A DNA stretch of 64,000 bases from a virus (IMGVR_UViG_3300031952_000015:1-64000), one strand, 5' to 3'. Counted from the stretch's first letter, positions 8,278-16,124 are shown. Made by a program: numbers and translations. Notes: generated by a model not told the origin, from the sequence alone.

Positions 8278-8588
8278 CGCCTCTTTCCTCCGTGTCGTCT
8301 TGCCATCTGAGGTCGTGGTCTTATACCTTTCACAAGCCGGACTTCCTTAACTGCTTTCTTTATCCACGGAAACGGCTGCATCACCGCGTCAGGAACGAAT
8401 CCGTTCTTCGACTCCGGGTAGATGACTGACCTCGCCTTGAATGTGCGAAGGAAATCTCTGAACATCCAGAGGAATGCAATGGCCGCGGGAGTGAAGAGTG
8501 CGATAGCGAACAGTACTTCCCAATGGTGGGTGTTCCTAATATGCTGAATGAACTCTGCCCACATCGCATCGGTCACTATGCAAGTCAT
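8274..8588 (-). CDS. Membrane protein with basic C-terminus
   Basis: A 104-residue product with one clear transmembrane helix (WEVLFAIALFTPAAIAFLWMF) at residues 23-43 followed by an Arg/Lys-rich cytoplasmic tail ending HGGKRR. GGGTGA lies just before the ATG at 8588. Function unknown. Confidence 0.6.
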   Translation of the reverse strand: MTCIVTDAMWAEFIQHIRNTHHWEVLFAIALFTPAAIAFLWMFRDFLRTFKARSVIYPESKNGFVPDAVMQPFPWIKKAVKEVRLVKGIRPRPQMARRHGGKRR

Positions 8589-8749
8589 CCTTTCACCCTC
8601 GGAAGATAGTTCTTAAAATGCTTGTCAATCCATTCAGCAATACATTTAAAGCAGTAGATCCCAACCGGCTTACCATCCTCAGATACAGTAATTGCCGCAG
8701 ATTTGCCATGCTTGCTGCAATCCACCCATCTACTAGGTATATCAACCAT
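8585..8749 (-). CDS. Small zinc-binding protein
   Basis: The start is the ATG at 8749, behind GGAGGCGGAG. The 54-residue product has CSKHGKSA and, 20 residues later, YCFKCIAEW, a CxxH/CxxC zinc site. The fold resembles a shortened zinc ribbon. It overlaps the following gene by four bases. Confidence 0.65.
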   Translation of the reverse strand: MVDIPSRWVDCSKHGKSAAITVSEDGKPVGIYCFKCIAEWIDKHFKNYLPRVKG

Positions 8750-8924
8750 TTTTCTCCGCCTCCGGCTTCTTGATGATAAGCGCACTCATGGTCAATGGCA
8801 GATTCCAATCGCTCGCGTCGTTTAGCTTGATTGCGCCGCACTGGACGCACCAAACGATCCGCATGACGACCTCGCCATTCTTCGTCTTGATGACGATCTC
8901 GCTCGGCGCGTGCTCATGCTCCAT
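8742..8924 (-). CDS. Small CxxC protein
   Basis: The start is the ATG at 8924 with GGAG seven bases upstream. A 60-residue protein with a single WCVQCG knuckle and otherwise beta-like content (EIVIKTKNGEVVMRIVW). One CxxC can bind zinc as a dimer or be a redox pair. Unknown. Confidence 0.55.
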   Translation of the reverse strand: MEHEHAPSEIVIKTKNGEVVMRIVWCVQCGAIKLNDASDWNLPLTMSALIIKKPEAEKNG

Positions 8925-9630
8925 TGTCAAGCTCCAAGTGAGATTCGCTCCAATCCATATTTTTCATCGTCCAATCATAGAGCTCATCCACTCCATCTAA
9001 AAATTTCTGGCCGTCGCCATGGAGGTTGATCGCCTCAATATTGCTCAAAACAACTTCCCGATGCTCAACGCTAAGTGAGTTGGCTGCGACTCGCGTCCTC
9101 GGTGGAACGTTCACTTGGTACCACTTAGTCAAGACTTTCGGAACCGACGCAATAGTATTCCGTCGCATATTAATCAATGTCATCGTGAAGTCAAAATTCT
9201 TCATCTTCCGATCTGGCCCGAAGAATTGCATGATGTGCGGCCGAATGCACTCCTTGTCGAACTTCTTTAAAGACTTAGTTCTCTCCACATTCAAGGAGTG
9301 GAACCTGCGCATCGATCTCGGCACAGTATATTGTGTTGCGCCGATCAGCGTAAGCTCAATGTTTCGCATCTGGTTCTCCTGCTCCATAAGCCGAAGTACC
9401 TTGATCGTTGCTACAGTGTCAAGCAGCTCCTCTTGATTATTTTGCCACTTATGAGCCTTTGGCTCAATGACCGCGAAATTAGTCAAAACGCGTTCAACCT
9501 TGACATCGAATGACGTGTATGTCTTGTAGACAAGGTGATAGCATGAATTCTTTTGGTCCCAGATCTGGGTGATCATGACGTAGATCACCGGGAAGTTCGA
9601 GATCGGGACTAAGCTCTTGCGCTCACTCAT
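8914..9630 (-). CDS. Unknown 238-residue protein
   Basis: The ATG at 9630 overlaps the previous stop (ATGAGTGA), and GGAGG lies about 11 bases upstream; the longer frame to 9759 is a shadow of the coiled-coil gene. The product has a beta-rich first half (FPVIYVMITQIW, YHLVYKTYTSFDVKVERVLTNF) and a basic second half. It may be an RNA- or DNA-binding protein. No family recognised. Confidence 0.6.
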   Translation of the reverse strand: MSERKSLVPISNFPVIYVMITQIWDQKNSCYHLVYKTYTSFDVKVERVLTNFAVIEPKAHKWQNNQEELLDTVATIKVLRLMEQENQMRNIELTLIGATQYTVPRSMRRFHSLNVERTKSLKKFDKECIRPHIMQFFGPDRKMKNFDFTMTLINMRRNTIASVPKVLTKWYQVNVPPRTRVAANSLSVEHREVVLSNIEAINLHGDGQKFLDGVDELYDWTMKNMDWSESHLELDNGA

Positions 9631-9904
9631 CATGCAGGAATTCCTCCAGCCGCTTCTTCTTCGCACTGATGACCTTGTCGCACTCATCAATCTTTCCCTC
9701 AAGCTCAGTGATCTGCTCCTCGAGCTTCTGCTTCTGAAGCTCAAAGAACTTAATCCCATCGCCTAAGTCTCGCACCATGTCTGCTTTGTCGATTGTTGCT
9801 TTCTTTGTTGATTCTGCCATAGTATCTACCTCATCGGTCTCCTTGACTGGTACTGAGACCATCTTCCCATTTATAATCTTTGCTTCGATCCGATCATAAT
9901 TCAT
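9623..9904 (-). CDS. Coiled-coil protein
   Basis: A 93-residue product. From about residue 50 it is a continuous heptad-like stretch (KFFELQKQKLEEQITELEGKIDECDK). The N-terminus is a short beta-like segment. Likely a structural or multimerising accessory protein. Confidence 0.6.
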   Translation of the reverse strand: MNYDRIEAKIINGKMVSVPVKETDEVDTMAESTKKATIDKADMVRDLGDGIKFFELQKQKLEEQITELEGKIDECDKVISAKKKRLEEFLHDE

Positions 9905-9905
9905 C

Positions 9906-10310
9906 TCACTCTTCGAGCAGTCTCCTCGCCTCCTTGATCAAGTTCTCGATCTGGCCGCAATTTGTGTCAAATCCCCAGACGCTCCCATCCGGGTCGATGT
10001 TGGCCGTGAGCGCGATGACGTCCGAGATTACTATGTCATTGATAGATTCTTTTTCCGTGACGAATACCGCGATCAGATTGCTCTTAGCAAGTATCACGAC
10101 GTCGCCAGGCCTAGTCTTAATGAATTTCATCTTGCCATTCCGTCTGAAGTTTGGTACAAAGGCTTTCCCATGTCGTATGTGGGAGATCGGCTCATCCGGC
10201 TTGAGTTCAAACTCCTGTTCGCCATCAATCATGATGACTCGGATCCCAAAGACATTCCCATAATCGCTGTAGTCGACCTTAATCGTTTCCCCGATCTTTG
10301 CAATCTCCAT
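9906..10310 (-). CDS. Beta-rich unknown protein
   Basis: Starts at the ATG at 10310, which overlaps the TGA of the micro zinc protein (TGATG). The 134-residue product is rich in short strands (IKVDYSDYGNVFGIRVIMIDG, GDVVILAKSNLIAVFVT) like an OB or SH3-type barrel, and ends with a helix (ENLIKEARRLLEE). Unknown function. Confidence 0.6.
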   Translation of the reverse strand: MEIAKIGETIKVDYSDYGNVFGIRVIMIDGEQEFELKPDEPISHIRHGKAFVPNFRRNGKMKFIKTRPGDVVILAKSNLIAVFVTEKESINDIVISDVIALTANIDPDGSVWGFDTNCGQIENLIKEARRLLEE

Positions 10311-10396
10311 CAGATGAACCTCTTGCAACTGCACTTCAAGCACTTCCCCTTCTTGTTGTGCCAGTACTTCGGATGCCCGCAAACGCAGATGCACAT
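10310..10396 (-). CDS. 28-residue zinc micropeptide
   Basis: The frame MCICVCGHPKYWHNKKGKCLKC followed by SCKRFI contains six Cys and two His, enough for one zinc site, and nothing else. AAGGA precedes the ATG. It overlaps the next gene by one base. Zinc clusters this small are frequent in this genome. Confidence 0.5.
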   Translation of the reverse strand: MCICVCGHPKYWHNKKGKCLKCSCKRFI

Positions 10397-10409
10397 ATCC
10401 TTGTTGACT

Positions 10410-10757
10410 TTAGCCGAAATAAGATTTGTCACGCTCCTCACTCTCCTTCTCCTGTACTTGCGCTCCTAAAGCCATCTGCTTGAGCTTGGTATGGATGAGT
10501 ATAGCGTCAGTGGCGGCTTCAGACAGCATCGACTCATTCATCTGATCTCGGAATTCCTTATCATGAAGGAGCATCGGATCGTCGACGATCTTGATGATCT
10601 CATTCAAGACGCTCGCTCGGATCGCGCCGGAGACCCACGCGCACGTCCAATTGATGAAGTACTTGCTATTTTTGAAGTCATCACAGATCTCCTTCTGTAA
10701 GACCTCGATCTCGACGATGCAGTTCCCTGACTTTTCAAATGTGGTCTTGACCCTCAT
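10410..10757 (-). CDS. Unknown 115-residue protein
   Basis: Contains a beta-like N-terminus (MRVKTTFEKSGNCIVEIEV) and then helices; the C-terminus is charged (QEKESEERDKSYFG). It shares an ATGA overlap with the gene at 10754. No family recognised. Confidence 0.6.
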   Translation of the reverse strand: MRVKTTFEKSGNCIVEIEVLQKEICDDFKNSKYFINWTCAWVSGAIRASVLNEIIKIVDDPMLLHDKEFRDQMNESMLSEAATDAILIHTKLKQMALGAQVQEKESEERDKSYFG

Positions 10758-11032
10758 AATTCGCCTGGTATCGCAATCTTGATCTTGAACCGCTTCTCAA
10801 GCTTCTTCCGATCATTGAGCAAATTCTTGTTGAGTGTGATAAATATGTCAATTAGTTCAGATGAGATCGCATTCTTGATAGCACAATCAAGGAGCTGGAT
10901 GAATGAGTCATTTCCATGGGCGCAGACATACCTCCGATGGTACTCTCGATAGTACTCATTCTCAGTGATGAGTCCGCGCATGATCGCCTCATCGAGAATC
11001 TTCTGCTCATCGAACTTCAGGTCATCGGCCAT
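10754..11032 (-). CDS. Unknown 92-residue helical protein, first gene after a promoter
   Basis: The first gene behind the class B promoter at 11054-11073, whose TATA-like element lies about 25-30 bases before the start. Mostly helical, with a central YVCAHGNDSFIQLLDC segment. It follows terminase with a 39-base gap. Confidence 0.6.
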   Translation of the reverse strand: MADDLKFDEQKILDEAIMRGLITENEYYREYHRRYVCAHGNDSFIQLLDCAIKNAISSELIDIFITLNKNLLNDRKKLEKRFKIKIAIPGEL

Positions 11033-11053
11033 TTTATATCTGCAACGTGCTCC

Positions 11054-11073
11054 GCTTTTTAATCATTGCTATC
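11054..11073 (-). promoter_or_regulatory. Class B promoter (GCAATGATTAAAAA)
   Basis: Minus strand GATAGCAATGATTAAAAAGC, just after the terminase stop codon and facing the 11032 gene. The same core occurs at 20642 and 32287. Confidence 0.65.
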
Positions 11074-13888
11074 AAAATCTTCCGCTGCCTCGAGCCTGCC
11101 GTTTCATCCAAGCGATCTTCTCAGGCCAAGTGACTTGGGCGAGGGTTTTCCTCAGCTCCTCAGTGTCCCGCTTCTCGAGGATCGGAAGCTTTTGCGGTCC
11201 CGGAACCGGGACAGTCGATGAATAATCTACAGTCGAGCCGATGCCAGACCTGAATCCCTCCTTAAGCAGCGCGAGAGCGTTTGCCCAGAACAGGTCTGCG
11301 TGTCCTTCAAGCCGCTTGTGGTCAGCCTTGAAGTCATAGTTCACTGCGTTCAAGTGCTTTACCTGCAGATCATCTCCGATGAAGCTCACTGAATCGTCCT
11401 GCATCATGTGCTTCATGTTTGTCGCCATCCGGTCGATGATCGGAAGCCGCTTCCCCCCTTGGCCAGATCTGACTCTCTCCGAGAACTGGATGCCCTCGAC
11501 CATCGACCCATGCCGGCGTCTGAGGTAGTCGAACAGCCCAGTGCCGACGCCAGTCATGTCAATCCGGACCTTCACGATGCTCGGGAAGTGCCTGAAGAGG
11601 CTTGAAATTAGCGCTTCTTGATCTGGAGTGGAGACGTTCTTCAAGAGGCCGATGAATCGCTGTGTCATCCGCAGCTTTCCGTCCTCTGGATCGATGGTCT
11701 TCTCGAACAATGAGACTGCGGTGAAGTCTCGGCTCCGAGCGACATCGATCCCTATGTACATCGGATTGTCAGTCTTGAAGACGAACTCAGAATCCTTTAT
11801 GATGTCCTCATAGTAATTCTTCAGCTCATTGTCGATGCACTGCATGATAAGAGAGTATGGTAAGAAGCTAAGTGAATCATCAAGGAACGAGCAATTATGA
11901 ACGATCCCGATCTCAGTCAAATAGGTACTGTCGCCATCAACATCAAGATTCCAAACATCTCCAGAATAATCTTTAAAATCTATAGTTCTTATCTTAAGAA
12001 GATCAAATTTATCAAATTGAAAGACCTTGCTATGACGAACGCCCTGATGCGCTATACCAAAGAATTTAGATAGTCTTTCGAATGATTTACCATATATCTG
12101 GATTTGATAGGGGGGATTTCGGTTGACTTTCCTTCCAAGCAACATTGCAGTTTTCCGCTTGTCTTTTGAAACATGCACACTCGAATAGACATTGTTCATA
12201 AGAAGCACGAGATTGATCTCTTTAGCCAATCTCTCCGAGATGGTCCCATAAATATATTTTTTCTCGGTCCGACAACCATCGCCATCAAAACACCCATTCA
12301 AAAGCCACATCATCTGATCCCTTGAAAGGTCCCAAACAAATTCTGGAAGGTGTTTATTCTTAGCTCCTATACCGAACAGTATGCGAAAGACGTCATGGAG
12401 AAGCTTATTAAAACAGACCACTTCTGTCGATGTCGGCCGAGTATCATGATTTGAAATTGATGCTCGTTTCCCAAAGTACATCTCTATCGTCGTCTGGACT
12501 TCAGAAATTAATTGGCTCTCGCTCGATGAAAACCCAAACCTCAATTGATTGCCAACGGCAGACCCTTCAGCAATATAAAGTCCAAACAGTCTAAGAACAT
12601 CTCTATTAAGCGGGATCTCATCATATATTGAATTTTTAGGTTCGTTAAGTGGCAAAGAATTTCCTTTTGTCCATTTGACCTTATGATAAATCCGATCCCC
12701 AGATCTAATGAATGTGTCTCCAAGATATGCACTCAATCTGATGCTCTTAATGCCCCTGCGGCCATTCAATCTTGGAAATAGGATATAATCTCCAGGCTTG
12801 AGTTCCCCTGCCAACCTGAACTCTGGCGAGATCTTAAGGTACTCTCTCCTTGACTTGTTATTCTTGATTGAAAGGATTGGGTGATTTTTCGTGAGAGACA
12901 TCTCGTTCCCTCCCCATACCTGCATCTTAACGCATTCTTCAGATATTTTACGAGAGAGTATTCCCTTAACGATAGAAACCCCGCCATCTCGATTCAGTAT
13001 CCTATCTCCAATGGAGATATTCTTGATTTGCATTGGTTTTTCTCCGAGGACGACTGTGTCAGGATGCAAGCACATTTGTTCCTGTTTGAAGATCTCAATA
13101 TCTCTCTGCCGCTTCGTCTCAAGCTTCTTGACATTGATCCACGGCGCAATCGGAATAAGATTCTGAGGTTCCAGTGGCTTAAAGATGTCGACCTTGCTCG
13201 GATCATAGACTGGGAGGTTGAACACTCGGAATCCGACTGGTTTGTTGACAAGCCTGAAGAAATTATTGTTCCTGCCGTACGGCGTCGAGCCGATGATCGT
13301 CTGCGAGAGGCTTCCGATCATCGCATCCTGGACTGCTGCCAAAAGCTCATCTGATCTATTCTGGAACGCGTACTCATCGACCAGGCAGCGCATCAAGCGA
13401 AGACTTCTGACTGAATCCGCTGCGCTTCCAGACGGATATGACGCGATGACTGATCCGGTCTTCTTGTTCCGGAGTTCAGTCTCCTTGAACTCAAACTGAT
13501 CCTTGAGATTCCCGCAAGAGTTTAAAATGAACCACTTGCAGAGCTTGACTATGTAATTCGATGCCTTCTGTCGCTGCGCGATGACTGGGATAGTCTGGTT
13601 GTCGAAGATGCTCGCGGTCGTGATGATGTCGACACATGATGATGACGTGAACGACACTCCCCTTGCTTTGATGTAAAGGATGTCCTTCGCATCAACCCCC
13701 TTGATGTTGAGCGACTCCAAGTGGAATTGCGCTTGGTACTTTGTCGGGACGTACGGGATCGGCTGGCCAGTCTCACTTCGCATCCTGAATGTGTTCGTAA
13801 GAAGCAGAAGGTACTCTTGCTGCTGAGCAGTCAACTCGATAGTCGGATCATACCAGCTCGGCAAGTACTTGATCTCAGGGAGCTCCAT
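11072..13888 (-). CDS. terL: Terminase large subunit with a LAGLIDADG intein
   Basis: A 938-residue precursor; 545 residues after intein removal. Terminase packages DNA into the prohead with an ATPase and a nuclease domain. The N-extein shows a Walker A-like YIKARGVSFTSSS (a variant of the KARQxGfS type, without the usual GKT), Walker B RCLVDEYAF, and the motif III-like IIGSTPYG. The C-extein holds the nuclease with YIGIDVARSRD, RIDMTGVG and a late HADLFWANALAL. The intein is inserted at QEQM|CSF, a position at the end of the ATPase domain. The ATG at 13888 has no ribosome site; a tRNA-like element ends two bases before it. Confidence 0.92.
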   Translation of the reverse strand: MELPEIKYLPSWYDPTIELTAQQQEYLLLLTNTFRMRSETGQPIPYVPTKYQAQFHLESLNIKGVDAKDILYIKARGVSFTSSSCVDIITTASIFDNQTIPVIAQRQKASNYIVKLCKWFILNSCGNLKDQFEFKETELRNKKTGSVIASYPSGSAADSVRSLRLMRCLVDEYAFQNRSDELLAAVQDAMIGSLSQTIIGSTPYGRNNNFFRLVNKPVGFRVFNLPVYDPSKVDIFKPLEPQNLIPIAPWINVKKLETKRQRDIEIFKQEQMCLHPDTVVLGEKPMQIKNISIGDRILNRDGGVSIVKGILSRKISEECVKMQVWGGNEMSLTKNHPILSIKNNKSRREYLKISPEFRLAGELKPGDYILFPRLNGRRGIKSIRLSAYLGDTFIRSGDRIYHKVKWTKGNSLPLNEPKNSIYDEIPLNRDVLRLFGLYIAEGSAVGNQLRFGFSSSESQLISEVQTTIEMYFGKRASISNHDTRPTSTEVVCFNKLLHDVFRILFGIGAKNKHLPEFVWDLSRDQMMWLLNGCFDGDGCRTEKKYIYGTISERLAKEINLVLLMNNVYSSVHVSKDKRKTAMLLGRKVNRNPPYQIQIYGKSFERLSKFFGIAHQGVRHSKVFQFDKFDLLKIRTIDFKDYSGDVWNLDVDGDSTYLTEIGIVHNCSFLDDSLSFLPYSLIMQCIDNELKNYYEDIIKDSEFVFKTDNPMYIGIDVARSRDFTAVSLFEKTIDPEDGKLRMTQRFIGLLKNVSTPDQEALISSLFRHFPSIVKVRIDMTGVGTGLFDYLRRRHGSMVEGIQFSERVRSGQGGKRLPIIDRMATNMKHMMQDDSVSFIGDDLQVKHLNAVNYDFKADHKRLEGHADLFWANALALLKEGFRSGIGSTVDYSSTVPVPGPQKLPILEKRDTEELRKTLAQVTWPEKIAWMKRQARGSGRF
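11894..13072 (-). mobile_element. Intein with LAGLIDADG homing endonuclease in TerL
   Basis: 393 residues. It starts with Cys (CLHPDTVVLG, block A), has block B LTKNHPIL, two LAGLIDADG motifs (LFGLYIAEGSA and WLLNGCFDGDGC), block F-like DVWNLDVDGDSTYLTEIG, and ends VHN followed by Cys. All splicing residues are present. The DNA is visibly more AT-rich than the flanking terminase, which supports separate origin. Confidence 0.92.
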
Positions 13889-13890
13889 GA

Positions 13891-14009
13891 TGCGCAGCGA
13901 TGGATTCGAACCATCGGACGAGGATCAACCTCGCCTCCGTGATCAAATGGTGCGCAAACCACGAGGTGGATCCTCAAATCACGGAGCAGCTCCCGGCTGC
14001 CTGCTGCGC
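13891..14009 (-). tRNA. tRNA-like element (T-arm and acceptor stem clear; class II with possible intron)
   Basis: The minus strand contains a good T-arm (GATGG, loop TTCGAAT, CCATC) followed by GCTGCGC and A. The exact complement GCGCAGC lies at 14003-14009. Between them are a GCAG/CTGC D-like arm, a CCGTGAT/ATCACGG stem with an over-long loop (intron of about 30 bases), and a CGAGG-TTGAT-CCTCG variable arm, as in Ser or Leu tRNAs. The anticodon register is ambiguous (UGA Ser or GAG Leu). Against it: U8 and A14 are missing, and the 5' part overlaps the end of the zinc-protein gene. It could instead be a tRNA-derived attachment site. Confidence 0.4.
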
Positions 14010-14177
14010 AATCTTTTTCTTTCGGCATGCTGGACACAAGTATGGTCCTTTCCTTCTCATTGTAAAGTATTTCTCAATGCACTCGCTGCACAACTTCAGC
14101 CTCGGCTGAGACTTATATTCTCGCCCTCGCGCGGTATAATGCCCCCACGATTGGTCTTTCTTGTCAATAAGCCTCAT
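13974..14177 (-). CDS. Zinc-finger protein, 67 residues
   Basis: Starts at an ATG overlapping the previous TGA (AGATGAGG). CSEC and CPAC are 21 residues apart and make a treble-clef-like zinc site amid basic residues (YFTMRRKGPYLCPACRKKK). Likely nucleic-acid binding. Its last 12 codons overlap the 5' part of the tRNA-like element. Confidence 0.65.
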   Translation of the reverse strand: MRLIDKKDQSWGHYTARGREYKSQPRLKLCSECIEKYFTMRRKGPYLCPACRKKKIAQQAAGSCSVI

Positions 14178-14311
14178 CTGATGACCTTCGGTCTTGATGC
14201 CTTGCAATTCAAGCAATATCTCAATGGATCTCGGGTCTTCCGATTCAGCCGGATTGTCGGATTCACTGTGCCGCACTTCTGACAATACCACTCCTCCGGG
14301 TAGCGCGTCAT
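14174..14311 (-). CDS. Zinc-ribbon protein, 45 residues
   Basis: The frame MTRYPEEWYCQKCG ... RYCLNCKASRPKVIR has two CxxC knuckles 19 residues apart, a compact zinc ribbon. Both ends overlap neighbours in ATGA arrangement, supporting it as a real coupled gene. Confidence 0.65.
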   Translation of the reverse strand: MTRYPEEWYCQKCGTVNPTIRLNRKTRDPLRYCLNCKASRPKVIR

Positions 14312-14589
14312 TTGGATTTCCTCTTTAAGTCATCACTAATCCCTGTATCAAAAATCTTAATAAAGCATTTGGCATAAGGATTCTTCTCATTGAGTTGGTA
14401 GAAACTTCCAGAATTAATAACATACCCGAGCTTCACCAATCGCGTGATTGTTGCTGAGATAGATTCTGATGAATACTTGAAATCGCTAGAGATTTCCTTC
14501 TCAGTGTAAGCCATGCCTCGCCATGTAATGAAAAATTCTAAGATACGCATGAATCGTGTCTTACCTACCTTGTCCGTGAACAATGTCAT
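14308..14589 (-). CDS. Winged-helix transcription regulator
   Basis: 93 residues from the ATG at 14589, with GGTGAG just upstream. The sequence FMRILEFFITWRGMAYTEKEIS, then SSESISATITRLVKLGYVI, is a typical MarR/ArsR-like winged helix with a wing around INSGSFYQLNEKNPY. Probably a DNA-binding regulator of nearby virion or early genes. It overlaps the zinc protein at 14586. Confidence 0.75.
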   Translation of the reverse strand: MTLFTDKVGKTRFMRILEFFITWRGMAYTEKEISSDFKYSSESISATITRLVKLGYVINSGSFYQLNEKNPYAKCFIKIFDTGISDDLKRKSK

Positions 14590-14738
14590 GCTCTCACCCA
14601 CCGTGGAGTTGCTACGTGGTTGTATGGGCATCGTGTCGGGAATTTGAGAGTTCCATCCACAATGAGGATGCATGGCATGTCCTCCAAGATGTGCTGTTCT
14701 CGGCAAACGTGGCACTCGAACTTGATCCCTTCAGCCAT
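14586..14738 (-). CDS. Small cysteine-rich protein, 50 residues
   Basis: GGAGG lies seven bases before the ATG. It carries CHVCREQH at residues 9-16 and later CPYNH, compatible with a zinc site. The remainder is beta-like (CILIVDGTLKF). Unknown function. Confidence 0.6.
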   Translation of the reverse strand: MAEGIKFECHVCREQHILEDMPCILIVDGTLKFPTRCPYNHVATPRWVRA

Positions 14739-14740
14739 GA

Positions 14741-14944
14741 TTATTCCTCCAAGTCCTCATCCTTATCGACGCACTCCCACTCGCCGGTCCAGCCGCACTC
14801 TCCGCAAGCTGGCCGTCGCACTCGATGCGACTGCTCAGCAGCAAACCGCTGCTCGCCGACTGGACCTCCTCCGCCTCCAGACTCGCCCTCCTCCCAGTCA
14901 CATTGGATCAGGTAGCCACTCTCCTTGCAATTAGGGCAATTCAT
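14741..14944 (-). CDS. Zinc-ribbon protein with glycine linker
   Basis: 67 residues: MNCPNCKESG and CGECGWTGEWEC flank a Gly-rich linker (EGESGGGGGPVGEQ). The two knuckles form a zinc ribbon like those of archaeal transcription-factor ribbons. The ATG has GAGGTGA upstream. An acidic tail follows (KDEDLEE). Confidence 0.65.
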   Translation of the reverse strand: MNCPNCKESGYLIQCDWEEGESGGGGGPVGEQRFAAEQSHRVRRPACGECGWTGEWECVDKDEDLEE

Positions 14945-14948
14945 TGTT

Positions 14949-15227
14949 TCACCTCGACGCTCTCAAAATGCCGATCACGAAGTCAAGACTGTTGATCCTG
15001 ATCATCTCCCAATTCAACCACCCTGGCTTGAATTCTGCCACTCTGATCTTCCGTCCCGGAATGAAGTGGCATCTCCGATCGTACTGGTATCGGTTTTGCG
15101 GCATCGTCCCCACCTTGATGAGGATGGTCGGGAATCGCCGGAATGATCTTCGAGTCCTTGTTATCTGATATGTGAACTTCTTCTTGAACGTCCAGCTTTC
15201 CGCCAGTTCCCTGATCTTTGGCCTCAT
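14949..15227 (-). CDS. Basic beta-rich protein overlapping the 15852 gene
   Basis: 92 residues with a strong GGAGGTAA ribosome site seven bases before the ATG. The sequence alternates basic and hydrophobic residues (FTYQITRTRRSFRRFPTILI) and looks like a real beta-barrel protein. It overlaps the C-terminal 82 codons of the larger gene in another frame over 245 bases. Either both frames are used, or the larger gene really ends earlier through a frameshift. Confidence 0.6.
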   Translation of the reverse strand: MRPKIRELAESWTFKKKFTYQITRTRRSFRRFPTILIKVGTMPQNRYQYDRRCHFIPGRKIRVAEFKPGWLNWEMIRINSLDFVIGILRASR

Positions 15228-15852
15228 CTTGTCTTACCTCCGTGAACTTCGCGTCCACGACCTTCTCATGGTACTGCGTGATCTTGCGCATGAGCTCAGT
15301 GTAGTCCACCTCGCCCTTGACCTCGACCTTCTCGGCGAGGACGTTGATTGTATTCTTCGGCCCGAGCCCATGGACAGTCTCACCCATCTTGAGAACTAAT
15401 TCCTGGAACTGATGTCGGTGGAATGGGGTCACAAGCCGCCCCTTCCGCTCCATCCCGATCTCCCACGCCTTCAAGATCAGCTCGTACTCTGCCATCCCGA
15501 GCTTGATCGCCTCGACGTACTCGAGCGCAGTGTTCGCTCCCGCGAAAGCTGAGATCAACTTCGCCTGATTGATCTTGTCCTTGATCGTGACGCCGACTGC
15601 CCTCTCCTCCTTTGAGACCATGACCGCCTTGAGGACTTCTGGAGTCCTTACATACTTCCCTGACCGAGAAGCATTCAGACTCGCAGCGATCCGCTTCCGA
15701 AGACTCATCCCATGCCCGCCCTTCTTACCGATCTCCTTCGCGCGCTCTGAAGTCAATTTGTACCGATGTGGCTTGGTGTTCCTGATCCAAGTCGCAGCTC
15801 GGTCAGTGCCGTCAGTCTTCGCCAAGTCCTCCGGCGTGACAATGTCGTCCAT
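14983..15852 (-). CDS. Candidate small terminase subunit or DNA-binding protein
   Basis: 289 residues from the ATG at 15852 (a TTG at 15870 is also possible). The N-terminal part has AKEIGKKGGHGMSLRKRIAAS and a Lys/Arg-rich helical region like terminase small subunits or other helix-turn-helix adaptors; the centre is helical (ALEYVEAIKLGMAEYELILKAWEIG). It lies two coding blocks upstream of terL in the operon direction, as small terminases often do. The last third is Pro/Asp/Gln-rich and of low complexity in the overlap with the 14949 gene. The assignment is tentative. Confidence 0.5.
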   Translation of the reverse strand: MDDIVTPEDLAKTDGTDRAATWIRNTKPHRYKLTSERAKEIGKKGGHGMSLRKRIAASLNASRSGKYVRTPEVLKAVMVSKEERAVGVTIKDKINQAKLISAFAGANTALEYVEAIKLGMAEYELILKAWEIGMERKGRLVTPFHRHQFQELVLKMGETVHGLGPKNTINVLAEKVEVKGEVDYTELMRKITQYHEKVVDAKFTEVRQDEAKDQGTGGKLDVQEEVHISDNKDSKIIPAIPDHPHQGGDDAAKPIPVRSEMPLHSGTEDQSGRIQARVVELGDDQDQQS

Positions 15853-15857
15853 TTCTT

Positions 15858-16124
15858 TCACTTCTTCCAAATCTTTTGGAATGATCGTTTCAACCGCTTG
15901 AAACTTAAGGCATTCCGCTTCTTGTGCACCCGATGAAATAATCTGCTCACCCTCGCAAAGCTCAAGTCGATGCCCCAGAACCCGAAGTAGAAGCTGAACC
16001 AGGTGCCAACATCGAGGAACTCGACGTCAATGCCCACGTGGAAGGCACCCCTGAGCTCCCAGAATGACACAGAAACCACATAGTTCTTTAGCTTGATGAT
16101 GTCTATGGTCTTGATCCGGGTCAT
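15858..16124 (-). CDS. Small basic, aromatic-rich protein
   Basis: 88 residues from the ATG at 16124. Middle segment rich in aromatic and hydrophobic residues (VSVSFWELRGAFHVGIDVEF, WFSFYFGFWGIDL) followed by a very basic tail ending KIWKK. It could be membrane-attached or a beta sandwich. No family recognised. Confidence 0.5.
   Translation of the reverse strand: MTRIKTIDIIKLKNYVVSVSFWELRGAFHVGIDVEFLDVGTWFSFYFGFWGIDLSFARVSRLFHRVHKKRNALSFKRLKRSFQKIWKK

Noticed and set aside
13974-14291. Longer version of the zinc protein starting at 14291
   Set aside because: The upstream part is the shadow of another zinc-ribbon gene (14174-14311); the ATG at 14177 overlapping that gene's stop fits better.
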